DNA of 64,000 bases, from NCBI RefSeq assembly GCF_015672735.1, contig NZ_JADABY010000065.1:62001-126000 (forward strand), read 5' to 3'. Below the pieces are notes generated by a model. The model was not told where the DNA came from and ran no database searches. It was given only the letters and a program-made list of their open reading frames with translations. A program made the translations under genes and the position numbers. The DNA comes from Citrobacter sp. Res13-Sevr-PEB04-36. GTDB taxonomy: Bacteria > Pseudomonadota > Gammaproteobacteria > Enterobacterales > Enterobacteriaceae. Position 1 is the stretch's first letter. The number at the start of each line of letters is the position of its first letter. Below are positions 27,503-41,416 of the stretch, one piece after another.

Positions 27503-28426
27503 ATGACTAAAACAAAAGGGTTACCTCGTCCGCTGACGCACTACGCTTGGCTTTCCATTGCCACGGCTATTGCCACTATCGGACTCAAAGGTGTGGCGTG
27601 GAAAATGACCGGTTCGGTCGGTCTGCTATCTGATGCCATCGAATCCGTAGTTAACCTCGCAGGAGCCCTAATGGCGCTCTGGATGCTGACCTTGGCTGCG
27701 CTTCCGGCCGATGAGAACCATGCATATGGGCACGGCAAAGCCGAATATTTCTCGAGTGCTTTCGAAGGATTTCTGATCCTATTGGCGGCAGCCAGTATCG
27801 CCTATACCGCAGTTGAGCGGATGTTAACTCCACAGCCGCTTGAGGAGATTGGTCTCGGATTACTGGTTTCAACAGTCGCATCAATCCTTAATTTTGTGAC
27901 GGCTCGCATTTTGTTAAGGGCTGGCAGGCAGCACAACTCTATCACTCTTGAGGCAGATGCTCATCACCTGCTGACCGATGTCTGGACGTCGGTCGGTGTC
28001 ATTTTTGGTGTCGGACTGGTTTATCTGACCGGCTGGTTTTGGGTCGATCCGATCGTTGCATTGCTGGTCGCAGCCAACATCGTTTGGACTGGTTATCAGC
28101 TTATGAGTCGTTCAGCTGCAGGTCTGATGGACGTATCGCTACCCACGGAAGAACTCAAAAAAATCGAGTCACTGCTGGCAGGATATCGTGAACAGGGGCT
28201 TGATTTCCATGCACTACGTACACGCCAGGCTGGCGGGCGGGCGTTTATGACAATGCACATCCTAGTTCCTGGGCGATGGACTGTTCAATATGGGCACGAC
28301 TGGGCCGAGCGTATAGAGAATGATATCCGCACCGCACTGCCTTTTATCCATATCACCACTCATGTGGAACCGTTGGAAGATCCCGCGTCAATGAACGACC
28401 AAACGCTCGACATTTCTGATCACTAA
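27503..28426 (+). CDS. Cation diffusion facilitator (CDF) metal efflux transporter
   Basis: This 307-residue inner-membrane transporter of the CDF family exports divalent metals (Zn, Co, Fe or Mn, not distinguishable here) in exchange for protons. Six membrane segments span about 12-210. The metal site is suggested by [13 protein letters not shown] (helix 2) and [14 protein letters not shown] (helix 5, HxxxD). A His-containing loop [13 protein letters not shown] lies between helices 2 and 3. A cytoplasmic ferredoxin-like domain (about 215-295) completes the protein. Together with the cytochrome b gene it is the only non-transposition cargo in the element. Confidence 0.9.
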   Translation: MTKTKGLPRPLTHYAWLSIATAIATIGLKGVAWKMTGSVGLLSDAIESVVNLAGALMALWMLTLAALPADENHAYGHGKAEYFSSAFEGFLILLAAASIAYTAVERMLTPQPLEEIGLGLLVSTVASILNFVTARILLRAGRQHNSITLEADAHHLLTDVWTSVGVIFGVGLVYLTGWFWVDPIVALLVAANIVWTGYQLMSRSAAGLMDVSLPTEELKKIESLLAGYREQGLDFHALRTRQAGGRAFMTMHILVPGRWTVQYGHDWAERIENDIRTALPFIHITTHVEPLEDPASMNDQTLDISDH

Positions 28427-28591
28427 ACTAACCACATGTCGCTGGTCGGGCAGGGTAACAAACCTCGCTCTACAAAAATTTCAGGTATTCTCTATAATTC
28501 TGAGGGTACTTGATGTGACCTGCGCCCAATTGTTGGGCACGCAATATTTTTAAAAAGTCCGCTTCACGCCCTGAGACATTCGACAAGCTTT

Positions 28592-29830
28592 TTATGGCTT
28601 CAGTAAGGGCGACTTTCGCGCTTCCAGTGCCAGCAAGTATTTCGCTTCGTCGTACCGGGTTCTGGTCTTCCAGCAGCGGTAAATTATCCTTATCCATTTG
28701 AATGCCAGAGCCCGGATCGCTGACTGATGAGATTTTCCTTTTTCTCGCAGCCCCTGATAATACAGCTTGGCCCAGTATGAGGAGTTTACCGTCTTAGCAG
28801 CCCATTCCACGAACGTCTGTCGAACGAATTTGGCACATTGCCAACGCCAGTGTACCCAGGATTTTTGACCACTTCGCTCGGTTACTGGTGCGATGCCAGC
28901 GTAGTTTTGAATTTCTTCTGCGCTATTGAAGCGGTCGCGGTTATCACCCAGTGCGGCAAGCATCCGTGGGCCCATACACGGTCCCATTCCAGGGAGTGAT
29001 TTGAACAGTTCTGCATCCGGAAGCGTATCGAATAAGGATTCAATACGTTCGTCGTAGGTTCTGATTAGGTCGCCTGCCAGTTTGATTTGGGATGCAAGTG
29101 CTGTTGCCATCAATGCATTTGCCTCGATGACAGTTTTATCTGTGGTCAGGGGAATAGCGCTGGCAATACTTGCAACCCGCTGTTCGGTATATGCAACAGC
29201 AGGACCACCTTTAGCGTTCATAAAATGACGGACAGTATCGCTGCGAGCCCGTTTGAGTTGTTGCAGGCTCGGCCAGCGAATGATTAGCTCGCAGAACAGT
29301 GAGCTGTCCCGATGGGAGAACCATTCCAGGGGCTGGGGGTAATACTGCTTAAGCGTGTTGATGAGCCGATTAACAAAGCGACGCTTGTCTTCGACCAGCA
29401 GTCGGCGCTGCTCAACTAATTGCTGGAGTAATCGGATATCCGGATTGTCGGCTTCAATGGCTTTTATCTTGTGGGGATAACGTAGCATCAGGTCTAATGC
29501 CAGTTCAGCATCCTGCGGATCATCCTTCGCACCGCTGGGCCAGAAAGCCTGTCGGTAGCGGGCCAGTGACAAGGCGTGTATTGGAAAAACAGTGACAAAT
29601 GGGTACTTCTGGAGGGCATACACCACCGGGCCTTTCTTCAGCTCAACGGCAATAGCAATCCTACCTTTCACCCTCTGGTGTAACTCATTGAGCCAGATAT
29701 CAAGCGCCTCAGGCGTATGTTCAATCACATGGAATATGCGATCACCGTTTTTAAACTGAACGCAGACATCATGTTTTTTATCCGCCCAGTCCAGACCAAC
29801 ATGAGCAGCAAACTGATCTTTCGCAGTCAT
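28592..29830 (-). CDS. IS110-family transposase
   Basis: This 412-residue recombinase has the IS110 layout. An N-terminal DEDD RuvC-like domain begins HVGLDWADKKHDVCVQF and includes AVELKKG and AKDDPQDAELALDLM; a central coiled region follows. The C-terminal Tnp20 domain carries LPGMGPCMGPRMLAALGD and the catalytic serine region APVTERSGQKSW. The ATG at 29830 follows AAAAGGAG by six bases; TTG and GTG codons just upstream are possible but less likely. IS110 members lack long terminal repeats, so I could not fix the element's ends. Confidence 0.88.
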   Translation of the reverse strand: MTAKDQFAAHVGLDWADKKHDVCVQFKNGDRIFHVIEHTPEALDIWLNELHQRVKGRIAIAVELKKGPVVYALQKYPFVTVFPIHALSLARYRQAFWPSGAKDDPQDAELALDLMLRYPHKIKAIEADNPDIRLLQQLVEQRRLLVEDKRRFVNRLINTLKQYYPQPLEWFSHRDSSLFCELIIRWPSLQQLKRARSDTVRHFMNAKGGPAVAYTEQRVASIASAIPLTTDKTVIEANALMATALASQIKLAGDLIRTYDERIESLFDTLPDAELFKSLPGMGPCMGPRMLAALGDNRDRFNSAEEIQNYAGIAPVTERSGQKSWVHWRWQCAKFVRQTFVEWAAKTVNSSYWAKLYYQGLREKGKSHQSAIRALAFKWIRIIYRCWKTRTRYDEAKYLLALEARKSPLLKP

Positions 29831-30185
29831 CACCAACTCCTTTTATCGGGGATTGGTATGCATTCCACGCTCTTCGAAAGAAATATAGTCAGCAGTTTTT
29901 CTGCATGCCCTGAGTATTCGTTAGCGAACGTGGAGCACTTACTGGCTCGAAAGCAAAGCGGCAATCATTAAATCACATGATTCTGGCACAATATTCGTAA
30001 CCAATAAGCGCATACCCTGAATCACTTAAAAGTGTAACTCTCAGGGTGTGAATGACTATATCTGGCACAAAGCGGACAGTGATCACCGTTCTTACGACTA
30101 CTTTCTGACTTACTTCGTGACTTGCCCTAAGCATGTTGTAGTGCGATACTTGTAATGACATTTGTAATTACAAGGGGTGTAAGAC
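29831..30185. other. Non-coding region between IS110 gene and relB
   Basis: About 355 bases without a gene. The part next to the IS110 gene should contain that element's 5' non-coding end, where IS110-family elements encode a bridge RNA. A hairpin-capable block lies at 30014-30047 (ACCCTGA...TCAGGGT enclosing CACTTAAAAGTG). The decamer TCTGGCACAA occurs twice (near 29993 and 30061), possibly marking the edge of an inserted segment. The last 40 bases carry the relBE promoter and operator. Confidence 0.5.
30162..30173 (+). promoter_or_regulatory. relBE operator
   Basis: TTGTAATTACAA is a perfect 12-bp palindrome just upstream of the relB ribosome site and matches the operator hexads bound by RelB in E. 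coli K-12. A further half-site (TTGTAAT) begins 12 bases earlier. It supports conditional-cooperativity autoregulation as known for relBE. Confidence 0.85.
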
Positions 30186-30425
30186 ATGGGTAGCATTAAC
30201 CTACGTATTGACGATGAACTTAAAGCGCGTTCTTACGCCGCGCTTGAAAAAATGGGCGTAACTCCTTCTGAAGCGCTTCGTCTCATGCTCGAGTATATCG
30301 CTGACAATGAACGCTTGCCGTTCAAACAGACACTCCTGAGTGATGAAGATGCTGAACTTGTGGAGATAGTGAAAGAACGACTTCGTAATCCTAAGCCAGT
30401 ACGTGTGACGCTGGATGAACTCTGA
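30186..30425 (+). CDS. relB: Antitoxin RelB
   Basis: This 79-residue type II antitoxin appears identical or nearly so, from memory, to RelB of E. coli K-12. The N-terminal ribbon-helix-helix DNA-binding domain (about 1-50, MGSINLRIDDELKARSYAAL) dimerises and binds the upstream palindrome. The C-terminal tail (about 51-79) wraps the toxin. It is preceded by AAGGGGTG and its stop codon overlaps the relE start by one base. Its place inside the transposon, 58 bp before the end together with relE, is unusual. Confidence 0.95.
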   Translation: MGSINLRIDDELKARSYAALEKMGVTPSEALRLMLEYIADNERLPFKQTLLSDEDAELVEIVKERLRNPKPVRVTLDEL

Positions 30426-30712
30426 TGGCGTATTTTCTGGATTTTGACGAGCGGGCACTAAAGGAATGGCGAAAGCTGGGCTCGACGGTACGTGAACAGT
30501 TGAAAAAGAAGCTGGTTGAAGTACTTGAGTCACCCCGGATTGAAGCAAACAAGCTCCGTGGTATGCCTGATTGTTACAAGATTAAGCTCCGGTCTTCAGG
30601 CTATCGCCTTGTATACCAGGTTATAGACGAGAAAGTTGTCGTTTTCGTGATTTCTGTTGGGAAAAGAGAACGCTCGGAAGTATATAGCGAGGCGGTCAAA
30701 CGCATTCTCTGA
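30425..30712 (+). CDS. relE: mRNA interferase toxin RelE
   Basis: RelE (95 residues) cleaves mRNA in the ribosomal A site. The sequence agrees with E. coli K-12 RelE as far as I can recall, including the functional residues Lys52, Lys54, Arg61, Arg81 and Tyr87. It is translationally coupled to relB (TGATG). With both genes intact the pair could stabilise the element or its host region by post-segregational killing. No relF/hokD-like third gene follows; the transposon's right end comes only 58 bp after the stop. Confidence 0.95.
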   Translation: MAYFLDFDERALKEWRKLGSTVREQLKKKLVEVLESPRIEANKLRGMPDCYKIKLRSSGYRLVYQVIDEKVVVFVISVGKRERSEVYSEAVKRIL

Positions 30713-30770
30713 ACCAAAGCATGACATCTCTGTTTCGCACCGATGGTGACACTTCTGCTTTGCGTTGACA

Positions 30771-30786
30771 CCAGGCGGTACAGTAT
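30771..30786. repeat. 16-bp target-site duplication, right copy
   Basis: CCAGGCGGTACAGTAT repeats the sequence at 23435-23450 directly after the element's terminal ACA. Confidence 0.95.
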
Positions 30787-31317
30787 CTTTTTGAACAGGG
30801 GCATCGGCGTATTCTCCACGTGACCAGTCTGCGGCGTGAAACCTTGTACTGGCGGCTGGAAGGCATAAAGGAGATCTATCGACAGTATCAGGTTCCCTTT
30901 GATGCCAGACGCGATCTGCTGGTGACGGAAGGATTTTCTGAGCCTGAGGCGATACAGGCGATTGGAGACCGGCTACGTGAGCTGCCGCAGAGTGAATGGC
31001 CGGAAGTGATTTTTTGTGCCGGGGCATCGATGTCCAGCGGTGTTCGCCGAGTGCTGGAAGAGTTGGGAGTACGCATTCCCGATGATATCTCGCTGATGAC
31101 CACGGACGTCAAAGAACTGGACGGCCATGTGGTTTCTGCTGTCACTAGTATTACCATTCCCTGTCGGGCATTAGGCGTAGAAGCGGTGCATTTGCTGCAA
31201 AACCGCCTCAATCGCCCCTCTGCACCGGTGTTTAATCTGCTGCTCAAGGGCAAAGTGACGGAAAGGGGAACCGTCGCCAATGCCACGCGCCATGCCGCGC
31301 TGGCGCGGGAACAATAG
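30787..31317 (+). pseudogene. LacI-family regulator, 3' part (split by transposon)
   Basis: These 176 codons plus stop encode the rest of the effector-binding domain (LFEQGHRRILHVTSL, then ELGVRIPDDISLMTTD and the C-terminal VTSITIPCRALGVEAVHLL). They continue in frame from codon 174 of the fragment ending at 23450. There is no own start with a ribosome site, so the fragment is probably silent. A REP-like hairpin follows the stop. Confidence 0.9.
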
Positions 31318-31318
31318 C

Positions 31319-31348
31319 TTGCCCGATAAGCGCAGCGCTATCGGGCAA
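31319..31348. repeat. REP-like hairpin
   Basis: TTGCCCGATAAGCGC followed by GCGCTATCGGGCAA forms a near-perfect stem with one bulge between the convergent LacI fragment and msrA. It may serve as a terminator for both. Confidence 0.7.
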
Positions 31349-31355
31349 CAACAGA

Positions 31356-31994
31356 TTAATTCTGTGGCGGCAGGCATACGCCAATGCCGCCAATGCCACA
31401 ATATCCATAAGGGTTTTTATGCAGATATTGTTGGTGATCGTCCTCGGCATAATAGAACGGCGTGGCGGTATTAATCTCTGTCGTGATGTGGCGGTCATCG
31501 CCCGCAGCGGTCATCGCCGCCTGAAAACGCGCGAGGCTGGCATCTGCTGCACTCTTTTGCTCCGGCGTGAGCGGATAAATAGCCGAACGATACTGCGTGC
31601 CCTGGTCATTGCCCTGACGCATGCCTTGCGCCGGGTCGTGACTCTCCCAGAACACCTGCAGCAGTTGCTCGTAGCTGATAACATGCGGATCATAAACGAT
31701 ACGCACCGCTTCGGCATGGCCCGTTTCGCCGGAACAGACTTCCCGATAGGTTGGGTTGGGCGTGTAGCCTCCGGTGTAGCCCGCGGCAGTGCTGTAAACA
31801 CCGGGCAAAGACCAGAATAAACGCTCCACGCCCCAGAAACAGCCCATGGCGAACAGGGCGATTTCCATTCCTTCGGGCACGTTGGTCATTGAATGTTGAT
31901 TAACCGCATGCAGCGTTGCCACGGGCATCGGGGTATTGCGTCCAGGTAGAGCATCCGTTTGAGAAACAAGATGCTTTTTATCAAATAAACTCAT
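31356..31994 (-). CDS. msrA: Peptide methionine-S-sulfoxide reductase MsrA
   Basis: MsrA reduces the S-epimer of methionine sulfoxide in proteins and free methionine in the cytoplasm, using thioredoxin. The 212-residue protein has the same length as in E. coli. The catalytic Cys52 is in the signature [13 protein letters not shown], and resolving cysteines are in the C-terminal region ([17 protein letters not shown]). The start at 31994 (MSLFDKK) gives the E. coli N-terminus. It is divergent from tamA, as in E. coli. Confidence 0.96.
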   Translation of the reverse strand: MSLFDKKHLVSQTDALPGRNTPMPVATLHAVNQHSMTNVPEGMEIALFAMGCFWGVERLFWSLPGVYSTAAGYTGGYTPNPTYREVCSGETGHAEAVRIVYDPHVISYEQLLQVFWESHDPAQGMRQGNDQGTQYRSAIYPLTPEQKSAADASLARFQAAMTAAGDDRHITTEINTATPFYYAEDDHQQYLHKNPYGYCGIGGIGVCLPPQN

Positions 31995-32134
31995 GGCCGT
32001 TCTCCCGAAATCAGTCATTTGGGTTAAGGTTGTAACCAGACGCGTCTTTGCCCACAATAATTGACGTGAATGCGTCTAGAGTTAAACATAAGAAATATTT
32101 GGGTTGTCGTCTGTTTTTCAACTCTTATTGTTGA

Positions 32135-37713
<5,579 letters not shown>

Positions 37714-37715
37714 CA

Positions 37716-38060
37716 ATGCGAATATTTGTTTATGGTAGTTTACGCACGAAGCAAGGTAACAGTCACTGGATGACCAACGCCCTGTTGCTGGGTAATTTCA
37801 GTATCGATAACTACCAACTGTACAGCCTGGGCCACTATCCAGGCGCGGTTCCGGGAAACGGAACGGTACACGGGGAAGTTTATCGTATTGATAACGCCAC
37901 GCTGGCGGAGCTCGATGCGCTGCGCTCGCGCGGCGGTGAGTATGCACGCCAGTTAATTCAGACGCCTTACGGAAGTGCATGGATGTATGTATATCAACGT
38001 CCGGTCGATGGGTTAAAGCTGATTGAAAGCGGTAACTGGTTAGACCGGGATAAGTACTAA
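37716..38060 (+). CDS. ytfP: Gamma-glutamylcyclotransferase-like protein YtfP
   Basis: YtfP (114 residues; E. coli 113) is a small cytoplasmic protein of the GGCT-like/AIG2 fold. It shows the family opening IFVYGSLRTKQGNSHWM and the glycine-rich segment LGHYPGAVPGNGTVHGEVYRI. A glutamate that fits the catalytic position is seen in HGEVYRID. Its substrate is not established. It is the last gene of the tamA-tamB operon; an ERIC repeat and a strong terminator follow. Confidence 0.92.
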   Translation: MRIFVYGSLRTKQGNSHWMTNALLLGNFSIDNYQLYSLGHYPGAVPGNGTVHGEVYRIDNATLAELDALRSRGGEYARQLIQTPYGSAWMYVYQRPVDGLKLIESGNWLDRDKY

Positions 38061-38063
38061 CAT

Positions 38064-38188
38064 ATACCTGATGGATTTCGAGTTGCATCAAGGCAGCGAC
38101 GCAGAGAATCCCCAGTCACGTACATCAGTACGTGACTGGGGTAAGCGAGGAAAGCCAACGCAGAGGCAGTTTGAAAGACGACAGGTAT
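38064..38188. repeat. ERIC (IRU) element 2
   Basis: A 125-bp copy with outer ends ATACCTG/CAGGTAT, central palindrome around CAGTCACGTACATCAGTACG, and the conserved segment GTGACTGGGGTAAGCGAGG. It lies just after ytfP. Confidence 0.88.
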
Positions 38189-38191
38189 AAC

Positions 38192-38219
38192 ACGCCACCC
38201 TCGGGTGGCGTTGTTTTTT
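38192..38219 (+). terminator. Rho-independent terminator after ytfP
   Basis: Perfect nine-bp stem ACGCCACCC-TC-GGGTGGCGT followed by TGTTTTTT ends the tamA-tamB-ytfP transcript and abuts the convergent TonB-receptor gene. Confidence 0.9.
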
Positions 38220-38224
38220 AGGAT

Positions 38225-40234
38225 TTAGAACTCCACTCGCGCGCCGAGGTTATAGCGGCGTCCTTCCACCTGCGCGGACTCACTCCATGCGGTCGTGAGT
38301 TTCGGATCCTCATCCAGCACGTTGTAGATCCCTGCCATCAACTGTGTGTGCTTGTTGAGTCTATAGCGTACGCCCACGTCCACCATGGTGTAGTCATCAT
38401 ACTTGTTGTTATTACCGCTGTTGCGGTTGCTGCTGCGATAGTTCACAGTGCTCCACACGTCGAGGCTTTGCGTCGCGGCCCAGTTCAGCGACAGGTTCGC
38501 CATATGACGTGGGTAATCGTTCAGCGCGTAGCCTTTGTTGACGCCGCTTTTCTGCTCGCTGTGGTTCCAGGTGTAGTTGGCATTGGCTTTGACGTCGGCG
38601 CTAATCTGCCAGTCAGCATTGAGCTCGACGCCGTACACATCGGCCTCGCTGACGTTAAAGTATTTACTCACCGAGTCGGCGTTGTAGCCATTGACTGAAC
38701 ACTGGTTGGTTGCCGTGGTTTCACAAATGGTTTGTTCCGCAATCTTGTCTTTAAATTGCGTATAGAAAACGGTGCCATCGAGCGACAGCACATCGCCTGT
38801 CCAGTACAGACCCAACTCGGAGTTAACGCTTTTCTCCGGTTTTAAATCGTCATTGCCCACCGTCAGGAAGGGATAGGGCACGGTTGAACCGTAAGGGGTG
38901 ACGAAGTCGCTGGAGGTGGCCCGTAGCTCCGGTTTCTTATACCCGGCGGAGACGCCGCCTTTCAGCGCCCAGTCCTCGCTAAATGCCCAGTTGCCATACA
39001 TTTTCGGCGTAATATGTGTACCAAAGTTATCGTCCTGGTCCATACGTGCTGAGGTGGTCAGGATAAAATCGTCGATGCTCCAGCCGTCTTCCACGAATAA
39101 TGCCCAACCGTTGCGGCTGATTTTGGTGACGGGATCTGAGCCTGGCAGCGTTTTGTTGGCGACATCAAACCGGTCGTTTAACTCTTCGCGGGTGAAGTTC
39201 GCCCCGACGGTCAGCTTATGGGTGTCGAGCGTGAAGGTGGTTTGCGAATTGGCGACGTAGTTTTCCATCTGTACATACTGCGGTGACTGCCCGTCATAAA
39301 CGTATTTTGAGCGGCCTTTTTCGTAGTTAATGTAGTTGGTTGTCGCGATAGTATCGTCTGCATACCAGCCGGTATGGGTCAGGGTAGCGGCGTTACGATC
39401 ATACAACCATGACCACGGTGCACCGCGTTTCTGGGTGCGGTTTTTCTCTTGCTCACCGGTGACAACGTTGAGGTCGAAGAGGTTATTTTCGCTGGCGGCC
39501 AGACCTAACGTCATATCCACGGATTTGCGGTTATGTTTGCCGAAGTAATTATTGCGATCGTCATCGCGGCGGTCGAGCCAGTCGGCAGCCACGCTTAGCC
39601 CCAGAACATCGGGAATGATTGGCCCCATGGTGAACAGATTCATCTGACTGGTATTGCCGAGATACTGATGTTCCTGAAGCCAGGTATTGGCGGCAATTGC
39701 CGTCGTCCAGTCTTTCGTCCCGTACGGTTTTTTGGTGATGACGTTGACCACGCCGCCGATGGCGTCTGAGCCGTACAGCGACGACATTGGTCCGCGAATG
39801 ACCTCGATGCGCTCAATGGCCTCCATCGGCGGTAAGAAGTTAGCTTCGGTGCCGATGTCGTGCCCATACGGGCGCGACTGGCCGGTATTTTGTTTGACGC
39901 TGTTCACCATGAAAGCGGTATAGGACGGGTCCATGCCGCGGATCATAATACTGCCGGCATTCATCCCGCTGCTGTTCGACACCGAGACGCCGGGAATATT
40001 TTTAATCGCTTCACCTACGCTGCGGTCTGGCTGAATATCCAGCGTTTTACGGTCGATAACTGAAATAGTTGCCGGGGCTTCACGCTTTTGCTGCGAGAAA
40101 CCGGACGCCGTAATCACCATTTCATCTTCGCTATTGCGTGAGGTTTCCGTTAATTCTTCGGCCTGCGCGGGAAAAATAACCCCGCCTGAGAATGCAACGA
40201 TCCCTGTCAGCGTAATAAGTTGACGCGTTTTCAT
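38225..40234 (-). CDS. TonB-dependent outer-membrane receptor
   Basis: This 669-residue receptor is related to CirA/FepA-type siderophore receptors. Residues 1-25 form a signal peptide (ends FPAQA), followed by a TonB box (EDEMVITAS, about 38-46). The plug domain covers about 50-165 (VIDRKTLDIQPDRSVGEAI, EVIRGPMSSLYGSDAIGGVV), and the 22-strand barrel ends in the aromatic NLGARVEF. A disulfide-type cysteine pair lies in an extracellular loop (about 510-525). Its ligand is unknown, probably an iron chelate given the Fur box upstream of its partner gene. It is not the FepA, FecA or FhuA of E. coli. Confidence 0.9.
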   Translation of the reverse strand: MKTRQLITLTGIVAFSGGVIFPAQAEELTETSRNSEDEMVITASGFSQQKREAPATISVIDRKTLDIQPDRSVGEAIKNIPGVSVSNSSGMNAGSIMIRGMDPSYTAFMVNSVKQNTGQSRPYGHDIGTEANFLPPMEAIERIEVIRGPMSSLYGSDAIGGVVNVITKKPYGTKDWTTAIAANTWLQEHQYLGNTSQMNLFTMGPIIPDVLGLSVAADWLDRRDDDRNNYFGKHNRKSVDMTLGLAASENNLFDLNVVTGEQEKNRTQKRGAPWSWLYDRNAATLTHTGWYADDTIATTNYINYEKGRSKYVYDGQSPQYVQMENYVANSQTTFTLDTHKLTVGANFTREELNDRFDVANKTLPGSDPVTKISRNGWALFVEDGWSIDDFILTTSARMDQDDNFGTHITPKMYGNWAFSEDWALKGGVSAGYKKPELRATSSDFVTPYGSTVPYPFLTVGNDDLKPEKSVNSELGLYWTGDVLSLDGTVFYTQFKDKIAEQTICETTATNQCSVNGYNADSVSKYFNVSEADVYGVELNADWQISADVKANANYTWNHSEQKSGVNKGYALNDYPRHMANLSLNWAATQSLDVWSTVNYRSSNRNSGNNNKYDDYTMVDVGVRYRLNKHTQLMAGIYNVLDEDPKLTTAWSESAQVEGRRYNLGARVEF

Positions 40235-40269
40235 AATCTAAGACACCTGAAAAGTAAAAATAAAAACGT

Positions 40270-40299
40270 CACCTTGCCGCGCAACATGGCGGCAAGGTG
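40270..40299 (-). promoter_or_regulatory. Intercistronic hairpin before the TonB receptor
   Basis: A perfect 11-bp stem CACCTTGCCGC/GCGGCAAGGTG with an 8-base loop lies in the 83-bp gap between the YncE-like gene and the receptor. It has no strong T-run, so it may stabilise or process the mRNA or act as a partial terminator. Confidence 0.6.
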
Positions 40300-40317
40300 C
40301 AAAATAGTTTTTGATTA

Positions 40318-41388
40318 TTAGTATTTAGACAAATCGATTTTCAGCACGTAGTCGGGCTTGACGCCAATCATTTTTTCCGGCTGCTTTATGCTGACATACA
40401 AGGTGTTAGCGTCCGGTGAAAGCGCCAAACTGTTAGGTAAGGCATTGGTTTCAATGCTGTGTTTTACCTGATAGGTGTTGCTGTCGACAATGCTGACCTG
40501 TTTGGCATTGCGGTGCGTAATATAGACTTCCTGACGCTTCTCGTTATAGAGAACGGCCAGTGAATTAATGACCTTAATCGGCGTAATAACTTTTCCGGTA
40601 TTAATATCTACAACCAGAACATCGGCTAAATCAGGATCGGTCAGGAATGCGCGATTATTTTTGCTATCAAGGGCGATATTCAGGAAGAAATGTTTTTTGG
40701 CATGCTCAACGGCAAAACGGTTAATTATTTTATGGCTGGTGGTGTCCAGTACAATCAGCTCGTTTCTGCCATTTACCACGTACAGGCGATCGTTTTTTGC
40801 ATCAATCGCCATGCCTGTCGGGTATTCGCCCATATTTTCAAGGGTGGCGATTTTCTCACGCTTTTGCGTATCTACCACCCAGACAATGCCTTTTTCAGCC
40901 ACGCCGGAAACATACAGACGGTGGTGTTGCTTATCGAGCACCATTTCACGCGTATGGATGATTTCCTTCGGGTTGCTGGCGTCGCTTAGCTGTAGTATCG
41001 CCAATTCTTTGCCGCTGCGGGTATCGATAATTGTCACTGAACCTTCCAGCGTATTACCGACATACAGCACCTGATTTTCTTCATCCAGCGCGGTAGCAAA
41101 CGCCCGGCGGCTGGTTTCGATGACTTCGGTGGTGGTGAGTTTCTCCAGATCGAGTTTGTAGATAATCCCGCGGGTTTTGTCTTTATCAAACGACGGAGAA
41201 GAGGCGGCAAAAAGCGCCTTTTGCTGGCCATCAACCGCCAGCTCATACACCCCGTTACCGACATCGCGGGTCAGAAAATCTTTCTCAGACAGCGTCTTTG
41301 CCGCACCGGGCAGGCTGGTAAATAACAACGTAGTGGCGAGGGCCACGGCGGAATAGTGTTTCAGGGACTTCACAGTGTGGAGGTTCAT
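40318..41388 (-). CDS. YncE-like periplasmic beta-propeller protein
   Basis: This 356-residue secreted protein has a signal peptide (about 1-30, ending LPGAAK) and a seven-bladed YVTN-type beta-propeller with repeated segments such as RLYVVNGRNELIVLDTTSH. It resembles E. coli YncE, a Fur-regulated periplasmic protein encoded next to the TonB receptor gene yncD; this is a distinct paralogue by sequence. The pairing with a TonB receptor downstream and a Fur box upstream suggests a joint role in metal-chelate uptake. Molecular function is unknown even for YncE. Confidence 0.85.
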   Translation of the reverse strand: MNLHTVKSLKHYSAVALATTLLFTSLPGAAKTLSEKDFLTRDVGNGVYELAVDGQQKALFAASSPSFDKDKTRGIIYKLDLEKLTTTEVIETSRRAFATALDEENQVLYVGNTLEGSVTIIDTRSGKELAILQLSDASNPKEIIHTREMVLDKQHHRLYVSGVAEKGIVWVVDTQKREKIATLENMGEYPTGMAIDAKNDRLYVVNGRNELIVLDTTSHKIINRFAVEHAKKHFFLNIALDSKNNRAFLTDPDLADVLVVDINTGKVITPIKVINSLAVLYNEKRQEVYITHRNAKQVSIVDSNTYQVKHSIETNALPNSLALSPDANTLYVSIKQPEKMIGVKPDYVLKIDLSKY

Positions 41389-41416
41389 TGACGTTTATTC
41401 ACATTTATTTACGTGT

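Larger units (their letters stand above)
23451..30770. mobile_element. IS1202/ISNCY-type transposon carrying nested ISs, cargo genes and relBE
   Basis: This 7320-bp insertion is flanked by a 16-bp direct repeat. Its ends are imperfect inverted repeats of about 26 bp starting TGT (left TGTTAACACCAAGCTGTAAT, right complement TGTCAACGCAAAGCAGAAGT; 19 of 26 matches). An IS1202/ISNCY-type transposase lies near the left end and relBE lies next to the right end. TSDs of 15-18 bp are, as I recall, reported for one branch of the IS1202 family. Between them are an IS30 element, a cytochrome b gene, a CDF gene and an IS110-family gene. I infer an ancestral element of about 2.2 kb (transposase plus relBE, perhaps like ISKpn21) that later took up the middle 5 kb. 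Confidence 0.88.

Noticed and set aside
28470-28697. 75-codon minus-strand frame overlapping the IS110 transposase 3' end
   Set aside because: Over 100 bp lies inside the transposase in another frame, and it has no independent support.
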